Positions 1 through 6,362 of a stretch of 10,539 nucleotides of DNA are shown piece by piece. Every line of letters begins with the position of its first letter. The first letter of the stretch is position 1. The position numbers and the translations under genes were made by a program. Below the pieces are notes generated by a model. The model saw nothing but the letters and a program-made list of their open reading frames with translations. It was not told where the DNA came from and searched no databases. Where the stretch lies: positions 1 to 10,539 of the forward strand of contig UQOH01000071.1 in the NCBI GenBank assembly GCA_900542625.1, given 5' to 3'. Source of the DNA: an uncultured Fusobacterium sp. (GTDB lineage: Bacteria > Fusobacteriota > Fusobacteriia > Fusobacteriales > Fusobacteriaceae).

Positions 1-12
1 AGCCTGTATTTT

Positions 13-381
13 TTAATCCTCTTCTATTTCTTCAATAACTCTTAACACTTTTTTACAGTGATTTGCTTCAGCAATCTCTTTTGGAGTTTGATTTTTGTAG
101 TTTTCCTGATCTAAATCAGCTCCATATTCCCAAAGCAGTTTGAAAATTTCATCTGAATCAAGTTTAGCTGCAATGTGCAAAGGTGTTTCATGATTTTTGT
201 TTTCTATATTAGGATCAGCTCCATAATACATTAAAGCATCTACAAAATCATATTTTTCCTGTAATACAGCCAAATGAAGAATTGTAAAACCTTTGCTGTC
301 TTTTTCCTCTACAGCACTAATACTCATGTTTTCATTAAAATTTTCTAAATCGTCGTTTTCCAAAAACGTCAACAGTTCCAT
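13..381 (-). CDS. Small ankyrin-repeat protein
   Basis: A 122-residue protein made almost entirely of ankyrin repeats, which normally act as protein-binding scaffolds; the partner is unknown. A short helical N-terminus is followed by repeat 1 at about residues 28-57 (GFTILHLAV then YYGADPN), repeat 2 at about 61-92 (ETPLHIAA then EYGADLD), and a degenerate third repeat at about 94-118 (QTPKEIAEA). There is no signal peptide or membrane segment, so it is probably cytoplasmic. I chose the ATG at 381 over the in-frame GTG at 387, because the GTG lies inside the AGGGGTGA ribosome binding site (384-391). It has its own promoter at 445-472 and looks monocistronic in this window. The downstream side is cut by the window edge 12 bases past the stop. 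The family is clear; the specific role is not. Confidence 0.85.
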   Translation of the reverse strand: MELLTFLENDDLENFNENMSISAVEEKDSKGFTILHLAVLQEKYDFVDALMYYGADPNIENKNHETPLHIAAKLDSDEIFKLLWEYGADLDQENYKNQTPKEIAEANHCKKVLRVIEEIEED

Positions 382-383
382 TG

Positions 384-391
384 TCACCCCT
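384..391 (-). promoter_or_regulatory. Ribosome binding site deciding the ankyrin-gene start
   Basis: The minus strand reads AGGGGTGA, a near match to AGGAGGTGA. Its GGGG core lies 5 bases before the ATG at 381. The upstream in-frame GTG (385-387) is part of this site, which argues against it being the start codon. Confidence 0.6.
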
Positions 392-444
392 AATTAAATT
401 ATCCTTTCTTCCATAAAAATTTTTATTTTTTGCTCTCACACTCT

Positions 445-472
445 ATTATACTATAAAACAATTTATTTTCAA
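445..472 (-). promoter_or_regulatory. Sigma-70-type promoter for the ankyrin gene
   Basis: On the minus strand there is a TTGAAA -35 box (467-472), a 16-base spacer and a perfect TATAAT -10 box (445-450). Transcription would start near 438, giving a leader of roughly 55 bases. The -35 box lies only a few bases past the stop codon of the methyltransferase gene. I see no GC-rich hairpin in 388-479, so read-through from the upstream operon is also possible. Confidence 0.7.
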
Positions 473-479
473 GTGATTT

Positions 480-1157
480 TTAATAACCTTTTTTTTCAAG
501 AAATAGAGGGCTCTCTATTTCAAGTTTATACTTTCGTCCTTTAGATGCCTGAATAAGCACAAGATTTGAGCTTTTGTCCTTGTCAAAAAAAGTAAATTTT
601 ACTCTTTTCACAGAAAAATCATTTTTTTCCAGTTCGCTGCAGATTTCTAAAAATCTGTAACTTCTGTGTACCAGAAAAAATTCTCCTCTTGGTTTTAAAA
701 GCCTTTTTGCATTTTTAATAAGCTTAGCCAGATCAAGACAAACTTCATGTCTTGCTATTTTTTTATTTTCATTGTCTGATATTTTTTTTCCGTCTATTGT
801 CATATACGGCGGATTGGAAATTATATAGTCAAAACTGTTTCCCTCTTTTAAATCAGCAACATCTCCGCTGAGTACAGTTATTCTGTCAGAAAGATTATTT
901 TTTTCAATATTTTTTCTGAACAGCTCAAGAGAGTCTTCCTGAATTTCCACACCATAAATATTTTTCATTTTCTTTTTTTCTGCAAGAAGAATAGGAATTA
1001 TACCGCAGCCGCTCCCTATATCAAGAATTTTTTTATCAGAATTTCCTTCAAAAAAATCCACAAGAATAACAGGGTCAACAGAAAATCTGAAACCCTCTTT
1101 CAGCTGATATATTTCCAGATTATTATCAAGCAGAGTTATATCACATTTTTCCAGCAT
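480..1157 (-). CDS. TrmN6-like tRNA/rRNA adenine N6-methyltransferase
   Basis: A 225-residue class I SAM-dependent methyltransferase of the COG4123 group (E. coli YfiC/TrmN6, B. subtilis YabB). The E. coli member methylates N6 of A37 in tRNA1(Val). Visible motifs are the SAM-binding loop ILDIGSGCG (about 44-52), the acidic end of the next strand (VEIQ, about 70-73), GDVAD after it (about 98-102), and the catalytic NPPY (115-118) typical of amino-group methylases. The N-terminal GFRFSVDPVILVDF segment is also typical of this group. It starts at an ATG 3 bases after the RicT-like gene's stop; only a weak GAG-type ribosome site lies inside that gene's end, so translational coupling is likely. 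The fold and reaction class are secure; the exact tRNA target is inferred. A similar ricT-methyltransferase neighbourhood occurs in B. subtilis. Confidence 0.85.
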   Translation of the reverse strand: MLEKCDITLLDNNLEIYQLKEGFRFSVDPVILVDFFEGNSDKKILDIGSGCGIIPILLAEKKKMKNIYGVEIQEDSLELFRKNIEKNNLSDRITVLSGDVADLKEGNSFDYIISNPPYMTIDGKKISDNENKKIARHEVCLDLAKLIKNAKRLLKPRGEFFLVHRSYRFLEICSELEKNDFSVKRVKFTFFDKDKSSNLVLIQASKGRKYKLEIESPLFLEKKGY

Positions 1158-1160
1158 AGA

Positions 1161-2090
1161 TTACTCTTTTTCCAAGTCTTTATGTGCTTTTTCTTCTTCA
1201 GTAGTTTCACTTTTTAATTTTTTAGCTTCTTTTCTGTTAAATTTAATATCTTCAATATTAAGTTTAGTAATTCCAATCTGAGGAAGATCTACATAAAGGA
1301 ATCCGTTAAGAGGGCTGATACTTACTACTTTTCCCTCTCCTTTTTCTGTTCCAACATTCTGATTGATAGCAGGGAAGTTTCTAAGAGCCTCTTCATATTG
1401 TGCATACTCATAGTTTATGCAGCAAATAAGGCTTCCTCCTACTCCTGAAATTTTAGACGGATTTATAACAAGTCCCTGATCTCTTGCCATTTTTATTGAT
1501 ACAGAGTTAAATTTATTTATAAAAGTTCTGCAGCAAAGTTCTTTTCCGCATACTCCTATATCTCCCAAAATTCTTGCCTCATCTCTTACACCGATCTGTC
1601 TAAGTTCTATTCTTAATTTAAAAATATTTGCAAGATCTTTTACAAGTTCTCTGAAATCTATTCTTCCTTCTGCAGTAAAATAGAAAATAAGTTTTGATTT
1701 ATCAAAAGTATATTCTGTATTTACAAGTTTCATTGAAAGATTATGCTTTGCAACTTTTTCTCTGCATATTTTCTGTGCCTCTACTGCCTCTTTTCTTAAA
1801 ACCTCATATCTTGCAATCTCCTCTTCGTTTGCTTTTTTTATTACAGGTTTTAAAGGAAGTACAAGAAATTTTTCAGACAAAGTTATAGGCTGATTATATA
1901 CAGTTCCTATTTCCTGACCTCTTATTGTGTCAACTATTACTCTGTCCCCTTTTTTATATACTGCATCTTTATCTGTTACTTCAAAGTAATATCTTTTTTT
2001 AGTTATATCAAACATTACACCAAGAACCGTGTAAAACTGTTCTTCTTTTTTTTCTTCAGAAACAGGAGTTTCTAAAATCTCTTCACTCAT
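1161..2090 (-). CDS. PSP1-domain protein, RicT/YaaT-like
   Basis: A 309-residue cytoplasmic protein of the PSP1/RicT (YaaT) family. In B. subtilis, RicT forms a complex with RicA (YmcA) and RicF (YlbF) that carries iron-sulfur clusters and modulates RNase Y-dependent mRNA maturation. The signature region is present: VCGKELCC (180-187, Cys181, 186, 187), then SIKMARDQGLVINPSKISG (198-216) and SLICC (Cys223, 224). The N-terminal part (about 20-85) is a beta-rich domain with GDRVIVDT. The tail (about 285-309) is Lys/Glu-rich and probably disordered. The start is an ATG with an AGGAGG site (2095-2100) 4 bases upstream. It lies 15 bases after radC and 3 bases before the methyltransferase, clearly within one operon. 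Many Firmicute members have ICG where this protein has VGG (about 217-219), so one cysteine appears to be missing. No RicA or RicF gene is in the window. Confidence 0.85.
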   Translation of the reverse strand: MSEEILETPVSEEKKEEQFYTVLGVMFDITKKRYYFEVTDKDAVYKKGDRVIVDTIRGQEIGTVYNQPITLSEKFLVLPLKPVIKKANEEEIARYEVLRKEAVEAQKICREKVAKHNLSMKLVNTEYTFDKSKLIFYFTAEGRIDFRELVKDLANIFKLRIELRQIGVRDEARILGDIGVCGKELCCRTFINKFNSVSIKMARDQGLVINPSKISGVGGSLICCINYEYAQYEEALRNFPAINQNVGTEKGEGKVVSISPLNGFLYVDLPQIGITKLNIEDIKFNRKEAKKLKSETTEEEKAHKDLEKE

Positions 2091-2105
2091 TTTTCCTCCT
2101 TTTAT

Positions 2106-2789
2106 TTAAATAAGTCCCCTTTCCAGAAAACTGAAATAGGAATCTTTAGTTATTATAATATGGTCCAGTACATTTATATCTACAATTCTGAAAAACTCTT
2201 TCATCTCTCTTGTTATTTCAATATCCTGTCTTGAAGGCTCAGTATTTCCTGAAGGGTGATTATGTGCAAAAACTATTCCCCTTGCATTGTGATACAATGC
2301 TCTTTCAAGAATCTTTCTCGGATACACTGCACTTTTGTCAACTGTTCCGGAAAAAAGTTTTTCAGTTTCTATTATCTCATTTGCTGAATTTAAAAACAAG
2401 ACCTTAAATTCTTCATTTTTTGAAAAACCTATATCTGTACGAAGATATGCAAGGAGCTGATTCTTGTTTTTAATAGAAATTTTTTCTTTTCTTGCTTTAT
2501 CTTCAAAAGAAAAAGCAGCTGTATCTCCTATAAAATTAAGGAAGATGCTTGTTATATCTCCCACACCTGAAATTTTTTTCAGCTCTTCATAATCTGCCTT
2601 AAAAACCTCTTCCAATGTCCCGTATTTTTCTAAAAGTTTTTTGGCAATAGGCTTTGTATCTATTCTATGTCTTACAAAAGTAAGAAGAAATTCCAACACT
2701 TCATAGTCTTGAAAACTTTTATATCCTTTTTCAAGATATTTTGCTCTCAATCTTTCTCTGTGCCCTATGTAGTCCTTCTCCTGCTGCAT
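2106..2789 (-). CDS. radC: RadC family protein (JAB/MPN domain)
   Basis: A 227-residue RadC family protein. Despite the historical 'DNA repair' name, its biochemical role is unsettled. The N-terminal half has the family opening GHRERLRAKYLEKG and a helix-hairpin-helix element (ISGVGDITSI, about 73-82), which suggests DNA contact. The C-terminal half is a JAB/JAMM metal-binding domain: HNHPSG (176-181) followed by Asp189 supplies the zinc ligands, and an upstream Glu in the EIIETEKLFSG segment is the usual catalytic acid. I start it at the ATG at 2789, which has AGGGGG just upstream. An in-frame GTG at 2804 would add five residues but has no ribosome site. It follows cobT by 36 bases without a visible terminator and precedes the RicT-like gene by 15 bases. 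Confidence 0.92.
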   Translation of the reverse strand: MQQEKDYIGHRERLRAKYLEKGYKSFQDYEVLEFLLTFVRHRIDTKPIAKKLLEKYGTLEEVFKADYEELKKISGVGDITSIFLNFIGDTAAFSFEDKARKEKISIKNKNQLLAYLRTDIGFSKNEEFKVLFLNSANEIIETEKLFSGTVDKSAVYPRKILERALYHNARGIVFAHNHPSGNTEPSRQDIEITREMKEFFRIVDINVLDHIIITKDSYFSFLERGLI

Positions 2790-2793
2790 CTTT

Positions 2794-2799
2794 CCCCCT
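2794..2799 (-). promoter_or_regulatory. Ribosome binding site deciding the radC start
   Basis: The minus strand reads AGGGGG, 4 bases before the ATG at 2789. The upstream GTG at 2804 is preceded only by A/T-rich sequence with no purine-rich site, so the ATG is preferred. The spacing is slightly short, which keeps confidence moderate. Confidence 0.55.
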
Positions 2800-2825
2800 G
2801 ACACACAAATTTTATTTATTAATTT

Positions 2826-3884
2826 TTAATTAAAAAACATTTTATAAATTTCATCAGGTGTTTTCATATTTTTATATATTTCAACAGCTGATTTGATTAC
2901 AGGATATGCAAGAACTGCTCCTGTTCCCTCTCCCAGTCTTAAGTTCATATCAAGGAAAGGTTTTAATCCAAGTTCATCAAGAACTATTTTCATTCCCGGC
3001 TCTTCACTCATATGAGTTACAAGAAGATAATCTTTTATAAGAGGATTAAGTCTGCATGCTATAAGAGCTGCCACACTTGATATGAAACCGTCAACAAGAA
3101 TAAGCTTTCTGCATTTTGCAGCACCTATATAAAGTCCTGTCATAAAGGCTATATCAAGCCCTCCAACATTTGCTAAAACTTCCAATGGGTCAAGCTGGAA
3201 TGTGTTATATTTTACACAGCTTTCAAAAATAACTTTTTTCTTTTTGGCAAGTTTTTCTTCTGTAAGTCCTCCGCCAACTCCAACAACTTCTTCAATACTT
3301 TTCTTTGTAAGAGAATATAAAACAGCAGAACTTGTTGTAGTGTTCCCTATTCCCATCTCTCCATTGGAAAAAATATCGTAGTCATATTCCAAATCTTCCA
3401 TCATAAGAATTCCATTTTCAACAGCCTCAACAGCCTGTTCTATAGTCATTGCAGGTTTTCTGTAAAAATTTTCAGTTCCTGCCATAACTTTCATGTTATA
3501 AAGATTATTGTATTTTTTCATTATGGAAGTTTTCATTCCTGTGTCTACAACTTTTAAATCAATTCCAAGAGTCTTACACATAATTCCTATAGCTGCAATA
3601 TCATTAACCATTGCCTCTGATACAAGTTTTGTATATTCAACAGGACATGAAGAAACTCCCTCTTCTATAATACCATTGTCAGCAGATGCAACTATGTGGC
3701 AGCCCTTTGTTTTAAGCTTATCAAAAGAATCTTCAAAAATTCCTGCAAGTTTTAAAACAATATCTTCCATAAGCCCCAGACTTCCCTGCGGCTTCATTTT
3801 TGCATTCCATATTTTCTGGCATTTATTCATTGAATTTTTATTCAAAACTGTAATTTCTTTTAAGCTTTCTTCCAATCTTTTCAT
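2826..3884 (-). CDS. cobT: Nicotinate-nucleotide--dimethylbenzimidazole phosphoribosyltransferase
   Basis: CobT transfers phosphoribose from nicotinate mononucleotide to 5,6-dimethylbenzimidazole (or another lower-ligand base), giving alpha-ribazole 5'-phosphate for the nucleotide loop of cobalamin. At 352 residues it has the normal family length. Conserved blocks appear in order: KPQGSLG (31-37), ADNGI (68-72), GNTTTSSA (180-187), GVGGGL (202-207), VGGLDIAFM (240-248), HMSEEPG (291-297) and LGEGTGA (317-323). Glu319 in the last block corresponds to the catalytic Glu317 of the Salmonella enzyme. The ATG start lies 2 bases after the cobC stop, and its GGAGG ribosome site (3891-3895) is formed by the last two glycine codons of cobC, implying coupled translation. 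No residue essential for activity appears to be missing. Confidence 0.97.
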   Translation of the reverse strand: MKRLEESLKEITVLNKNSMNKCQKIWNAKMKPQGSLGLMEDIVLKLAGIFEDSFDKLKTKGCHIVASADNGIIEEGVSSCPVEYTKLVSEAMVNDIAAIGIMCKTLGIDLKVVDTGMKTSIMKKYNNLYNMKVMAGTENFYRKPAMTIEQAVEAVENGILMMEDLEYDYDIFSNGEMGIGNTTTSSAVLYSLTKKSIEEVVGVGGGLTEEKLAKKKKVIFESCVKYNTFQLDPLEVLANVGGLDIAFMTGLYIGAAKCRKLILVDGFISSVAALIACRLNPLIKDYLLVTHMSEEPGMKIVLDELGLKPFLDMNLRLGEGTGAVLAYPVIKSAVEIYKNMKTPDEIYKMFFN

Positions 3885-3886
3885 TT

Positions 3887-4477
3887 TTATCCTCCAATAT
3901 TAAAGCCGTCAAGAATAGGGAAACCATCATCAAAATCAATAATTACTATTCCTCCGTTTTTAGCTTGGAATTTCCAATATCCATCAAGTTTGTGAGAAAA
4001 AAGCCAGCTCATAAGAGAACATATAATTCCCCAGTGTGTAACTACAAGATTGTTTATATTTTTATCTAAGGTATTTAAAAATTTTACTGCTCTCTCCTGC
4101 AGCATGTAAGGATTTTCTCCTGTTTCATATGAATAATTTTTCCAGTCCTCAGCACTTTTTTTAAGCTGTTCAGGGTATTTTACTTTCAGTTCTTCATAAG
4201 TAAGCCCTTCAAATATTCCAAAGTCCATTTCCATAATAAGAGGAGATTCTTCTATTGGAAGTTTTTTATAATTTACAATCTGTGCTGTTTCCTTTGCTCT
4301 TATCATTGTACTGGCATAAATTTTATCATAATCTATATTTAGATTTTTAAGAATTTCACATGCTTTTTCAGCCTGTTTTTTCCCGTTTTCATTAATATGA
4401 ACATCAAGTCTTCCATAATACATTCCCTCTTTGTTCATCTCTGTCTGCCCATGCCTGATTAAAATTAATTTTCCCAT
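3887..4477 (-). CDS. cobC: Alpha-ribazole phosphatase (histidine phosphatase family)
   Basis: A 196-residue member of the histidine phosphatase (phosphoglycerate mutase-like) superfamily. CobC removes the 5'-phosphate from alpha-ribazole phosphate or from adenosylcobalamin 5'-phosphate in the last steps of cobalamin assembly. Visible catalytic residues are the RHG motif with phospho-acceptor His9 (LIRHGQT), Arg60 in STMIRAKET, Glu83 in MEMDFGIFEG and His148 in VVTHWG. Sequence alone cannot separate CobC from related phosphatases, but its position between cobS and cobT makes the assignment strong. It starts 20 bases after cobS with a GGGAG ribosome site, and ends 2 bases before cobT. No signal peptide is present, so it is cytoplasmic. 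Confidence 0.9.
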   Translation of the reverse strand: MGKLILIRHGQTEMNKEGMYYGRLDVHINENGKKQAEKACEILKNLNIDYDKIYASTMIRAKETAQIVNYKKLPIEESPLIMEMDFGIFEGLTYEELKVKYPEQLKKSAEDWKNYSYETGENPYMLQERAVKFLNTLDKNINNLVVTHWGIICSLMSWLFSHKLDGYWKFQAKNGGIVIIDFDDGFPILDGFNIGG

Positions 4478-4497
4478 TTTATTCTCCCGGATTTCTG

Positions 4498-5325
4498 TTA
4501 CATAAATTGTTTTCCAAGCTGAACTGAAACAGAAATATAGAATCCCAGAAGAACAATTATCTCAGAAAGTTCTAAAACAGCTCCAAGAGTATCTCCTGTT
4601 ATTCCGCCGATTTTTTTCTCCATAAGTTTTGCAAAGTAAAGTCCTAAAACCATCATAACTGCTGTGATGTCCACAAGGTGAATAGGATTTAACACTTTTA
4701 ATATTCCGCATCCTACAACAGCAGTGAAAATAAGAGCAGTTGCTGATGCAATAAGAAGTCCTGTTTTGTCTGTGTTTTCCACAAAATCTTTAGCACTTCC
4801 CGAACTTCTTGCATAAGGAGAAACTGTACAGTTTAAAACAGGGTTTATTCTTGCAAGAACAGGAGCTGTTAAAACAACTGCACCTGCTGCACTTTTTACT
4901 CCTGCCATATTTCCAAGGAAACCAAGTCCCATATCAAAAATTCCTGCAAGGATAAATATTTTTAATAGGAAATAAAGAATAAGAGCCACTCCTCCGTTTG
5001 TTCCCAGTCTTGAATCTTTCATTATTTCAAGCATTTTCTGTTTGCTTCTGTAGCTGAAAATACCATCAAAAGTATCTGCAAGCCCGTCAAGATGAAGAGC
5101 ACCTGTAAGAATAACTTCAACAGTAACAATTATTGCTGCAAGAAGATATGAAGATACAATATATTTTGCTCCAATCCAATATACAAAATATAAGATTAAC
5201 CCTATTGCTATTCCCACAACAGGGAAAAATTTCATGCTTTTTCCAAGTTCTTTTGAATCAAATTCAGGATTAACAGGAATAGGCAGTCTTGTCATAAATT
5301 TAAAAAGTAGAATTAAGCCTTTCAT
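4498..5325 (-). CDS. cobS: Adenosylcobinamide-GDP ribazoletransferase (cobalamin synthase)
   Basis: CobS is the integral membrane enzyme that joins adenosylcobinamide-GDP with alpha-ribazole or its 5'-phosphate, releasing GMP. The 275-residue length is usual. Family signatures are FMTRLPIP (10-17), FFPVVGIAIG (33-42), HLDGLADTFDG (78-88), whose aspartates are thought to bind metal, DSRLGTNG (104-111), and GGITGDTLGAVLE (240-252). Several hydrophobic helices are evident, at about 34-52, 57-77, 113-132, 188-208, 216-232 and 253-268. The AGGAGG ribosome site (5337-5342) is 11 bases from the ATG, a rather long gap. It lies 23 bases after cobU and 20 bases before cobC. Confidence 0.96.
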   Translation of the reverse strand: MKGLILLFKFMTRLPIPVNPEFDSKELGKSMKFFPVVGIAIGLILYFVYWIGAKYIVSSYLLAAIIVTVEVILTGALHLDGLADTFDGIFSYRSKQKMLEIMKDSRLGTNGGVALILYFLLKIFILAGIFDMGLGFLGNMAGVKSAAGAVVLTAPVLARINPVLNCTVSPYARSSGSAKDFVENTDKTGLLIASATALIFTAVVGCGILKVLNPIHLVDITAVMMVLGLYFAKLMEKKIGGITGDTLGAVLELSEIIVLLGFYISVSVQLGKQFM

Positions 5326-5348
5326 TAGTAAAAAAACCTCCTAAAATT

Positions 5349-5909
5349 TTATTTTAACTTTAATGTTAAACCAGACACAACAAGATATGCCTCATCTGAG
5401 GCTTGTGCCATAATCTGATTTATTTTTCCGCCGATATCTCTGAAATGTCTGCCAAGAGCAGTTGAAGGAACAAGCCCAAGCCCAACTTCATTTGATACAG
5501 CTACCATATCAATATCATTTTCTTTTATAAATGCAATAAGAGATTCTATTTCATCAATAACTCTCTCTCTTATTTTATCAACCTCTTTCATGGAAATGTT
5601 GTCCCAGTCGTATTCCTCTTCCATAATCATAAGGTTTGTAACCATATTTGTAATGCAGTCAAGAAGAACAACTTCATACCCTTCCATATGATTTTTTAAA
5701 ATCTTTGCAAGATTTTTGTAATTTTCTATAGTTTTCCAGTTTCTTCCTCTCTGCTTTTTATGTTTTTCTATTCTGTCTTTCATTTCATCATCAAAAGGAA
5801 TTGCAGTTGCAAGATATATTTTGCTGTTATATTTATTCTGTATCAACTCTTCAGCAAAAGAACTTTTTCCGCTTCTGGCTCCTCCAGTGACATAGATTAT
5901 TTTTCCCAA
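5349..5909 (-). CDS. cobU: Bifunctional adenosylcobinamide kinase / guanylyltransferase
   Basis: CobU phosphorylates adenosylcobinamide and then transfers GMP from GTP, giving adenosylcobinamide-GDP, the substrate of CobS. At 186 residues it matches the family. The P-loop GGARSGKSS lies at 9-17. His50 in RIEKHKKQR matches the region of the histidine that is guanylylated in Salmonella CobU (His46). LLDCITNMV (82-90) fits the Walker B region, and SNEVGLGLVP (139-148) with GRHFRDIGGKINQ (153-165) are family signatures. The start codon is TTG, supported by a very strong AGGAGGAG site (5916-5923) 6 bases upstream and by the conserved GKIIYVTGG beginning directly after it. It is the first gene of the cob cluster, downstream of an extended -10 promoter and the previous operon's terminator. 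Confidence 0.96.
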   Translation of the reverse strand: MGKIIYVTGGARSGKSSFAEELIQNKYNSKIYLATAIPFDDEMKDRIEKHKKQRGRNWKTIENYKNLAKILKNHMEGYEVVLLDCITNMVTNLMIMEEEYDWDNISMKEVDKIRERVIDEIESLIAFIKENDIDMVAVSNEVGLGLVPSTALGRHFRDIGGKINQIMAQASDEAYLVVSGLTLKLK

Positions 5910-5915
5910 AGTAAA

Positions 5916-5923
5916 CTCCTCCT
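5916..5923 (-). promoter_or_regulatory. Strong ribosome binding site for the TTG start of cobU
   Basis: The minus strand reads AGGAGGAG, ending 6 bases before the TTG at 5909. This near-perfect site decides the unusual start codon; no better ATG or GTG lies nearby in frame. Confidence 0.85.
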
Positions 5924-5949
5924 CTCAGTACATTAGTTTTCTATGAATA

Positions 5950-5958
5950 ATTATATCA
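5950..5958 (-). promoter_or_regulatory. Extended -10 promoter for the cob operon
   Basis: The minus strand reads TGATATAAT, a perfect TGnTATAAT extended -10 element. No good -35 hexamer is seen 16-18 bases upstream, which is acceptable for extended -10 promoters. The predicted start near 5943 gives a leader of roughly 34 bases, too short to hold a cobalamin riboswitch. In such AT-rich DNA a chance match is possible. Confidence 0.55.
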
Positions 5959-6009
5959 TATTATTTCTTAAAATTCTTAAAATAAATTATTTTTTCATAA
6001 TAAAAATAA

Positions 6010-6045
6010 AAAACAGGCTGCCTGCAAATTGCATCAGCCTGTTTT
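6010..6045 (-). terminator. Intrinsic terminator after the HU-like gene
   Basis: An 11-base perfect stem pairs 6010-6020 (AAAACAGGCTG on the plus strand) with 6035-6045. The 14-base loop can itself fold, TGCA at 6023-6026 pairing with TGCA at 6030-6033. On the minus strand the stem is followed directly by a T-rich run (6009 downwards), beginning 10 bases after the HU-like stop codon. The plus-strand side is also T-rich, so it could work in both directions, but no plus-strand gene is nearby. It separates the autotransporter/HU unit from the cob operon. Confidence 0.88.
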
Positions 6046-6055
6046 CTTTAAAATT

Positions 6056-6352
6056 TTACTTTTTTAGATTGTCACACAGCATATCTTCTAATAACCTGCT
6101 TGATTTAAATTTTACATGGATTCTTCCTTTTTTTATCTGCAAAATCTCTTCTGGGTTTTTAGGGTTGTTTATCCATGTTCTTTTTGTCTGCCTTATTTCA
6201 AAACTTCCAAATTTTCTGAATATTACTTTCCTGTCCTGCTTTAAAGCTGAGGACAGAGAAAATAGAAATTTCTCTATTTTCTCTCTTCCCTCTGCCATAT
6301 TTTCACATTGGTTTTTAATAGTGTAGAACTCTATAAATTCTTTTGTATTCAT
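6056..6352 (-). CDS. Divergent HU/IHF-family DNA-binding protein
   Basis: A 98-residue protein matching the HU/IHF fold along its full length. An N-terminal helical part (about 1-38) is followed by the family core VIFRKFGSFEI (43-53), a DNA-binding arm (about 54-77) with the tip INNPKNPEEI (61-70), and the closing VKFKSSRLLEDML (80-92). The tip proline that intercalates into DNA in HU/IHF is present (Pro64), but the usual RxGRNPxTG arm has become KRTWINNPKNP, and two cysteines (16, 93) are present. It is therefore probably a specialised paralogue, not the main housekeeping HU. It starts 10 bases after the autotransporter stop. Its only ribosome-site candidate is a weak AGG overlapping that stop codon, and it is followed by a strong terminator, so it is probably co-transcribed with the autotransporter. 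Family is confident; role is unknown. Confidence 0.85.
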   Translation of the reverse strand: MNTKEFIEFYTIKNQCENMAEGREKIEKFLFSLSSALKQDRKVIFRKFGSFEIRQTKRTWINNPKNPEEILQIKKGRIHVKFKSSRLLEDMLCDNLKK

Positions 6353-6362
6353 AATTTAAAAC

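Noticed and set aside
413..426. Perfect palindrome ATAAAAATTTTTAT as a terminator or operator
   Set aside because: It is pure A/T, with no stable stem, and such palindromes are common by chance at this base composition.
1694..2407. Two plus-strand frames of about 65 codons
   Set aside because: They are opposite the RicT-like gene and radC, both of which have strong family motifs.
2802..2804. GTG as the radC start codon
   Set aside because: It has no upstream ribosome site, and the AGGGGG site lies after it, in front of the ATG at 2789.
3508..3903. Plus-strand open frame of 131 codons
   Set aside because: It lies wholly opposite cobT, whose conserved motifs run through the same bases, and it has no recognisable domain.
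5943..6326. Plus-strand open frame of 127 codons
   Set aside because: It is antisense to the HU-like gene, crosses the terminator hairpin, and is Phe/Ile/Leu-rich without a family signature.
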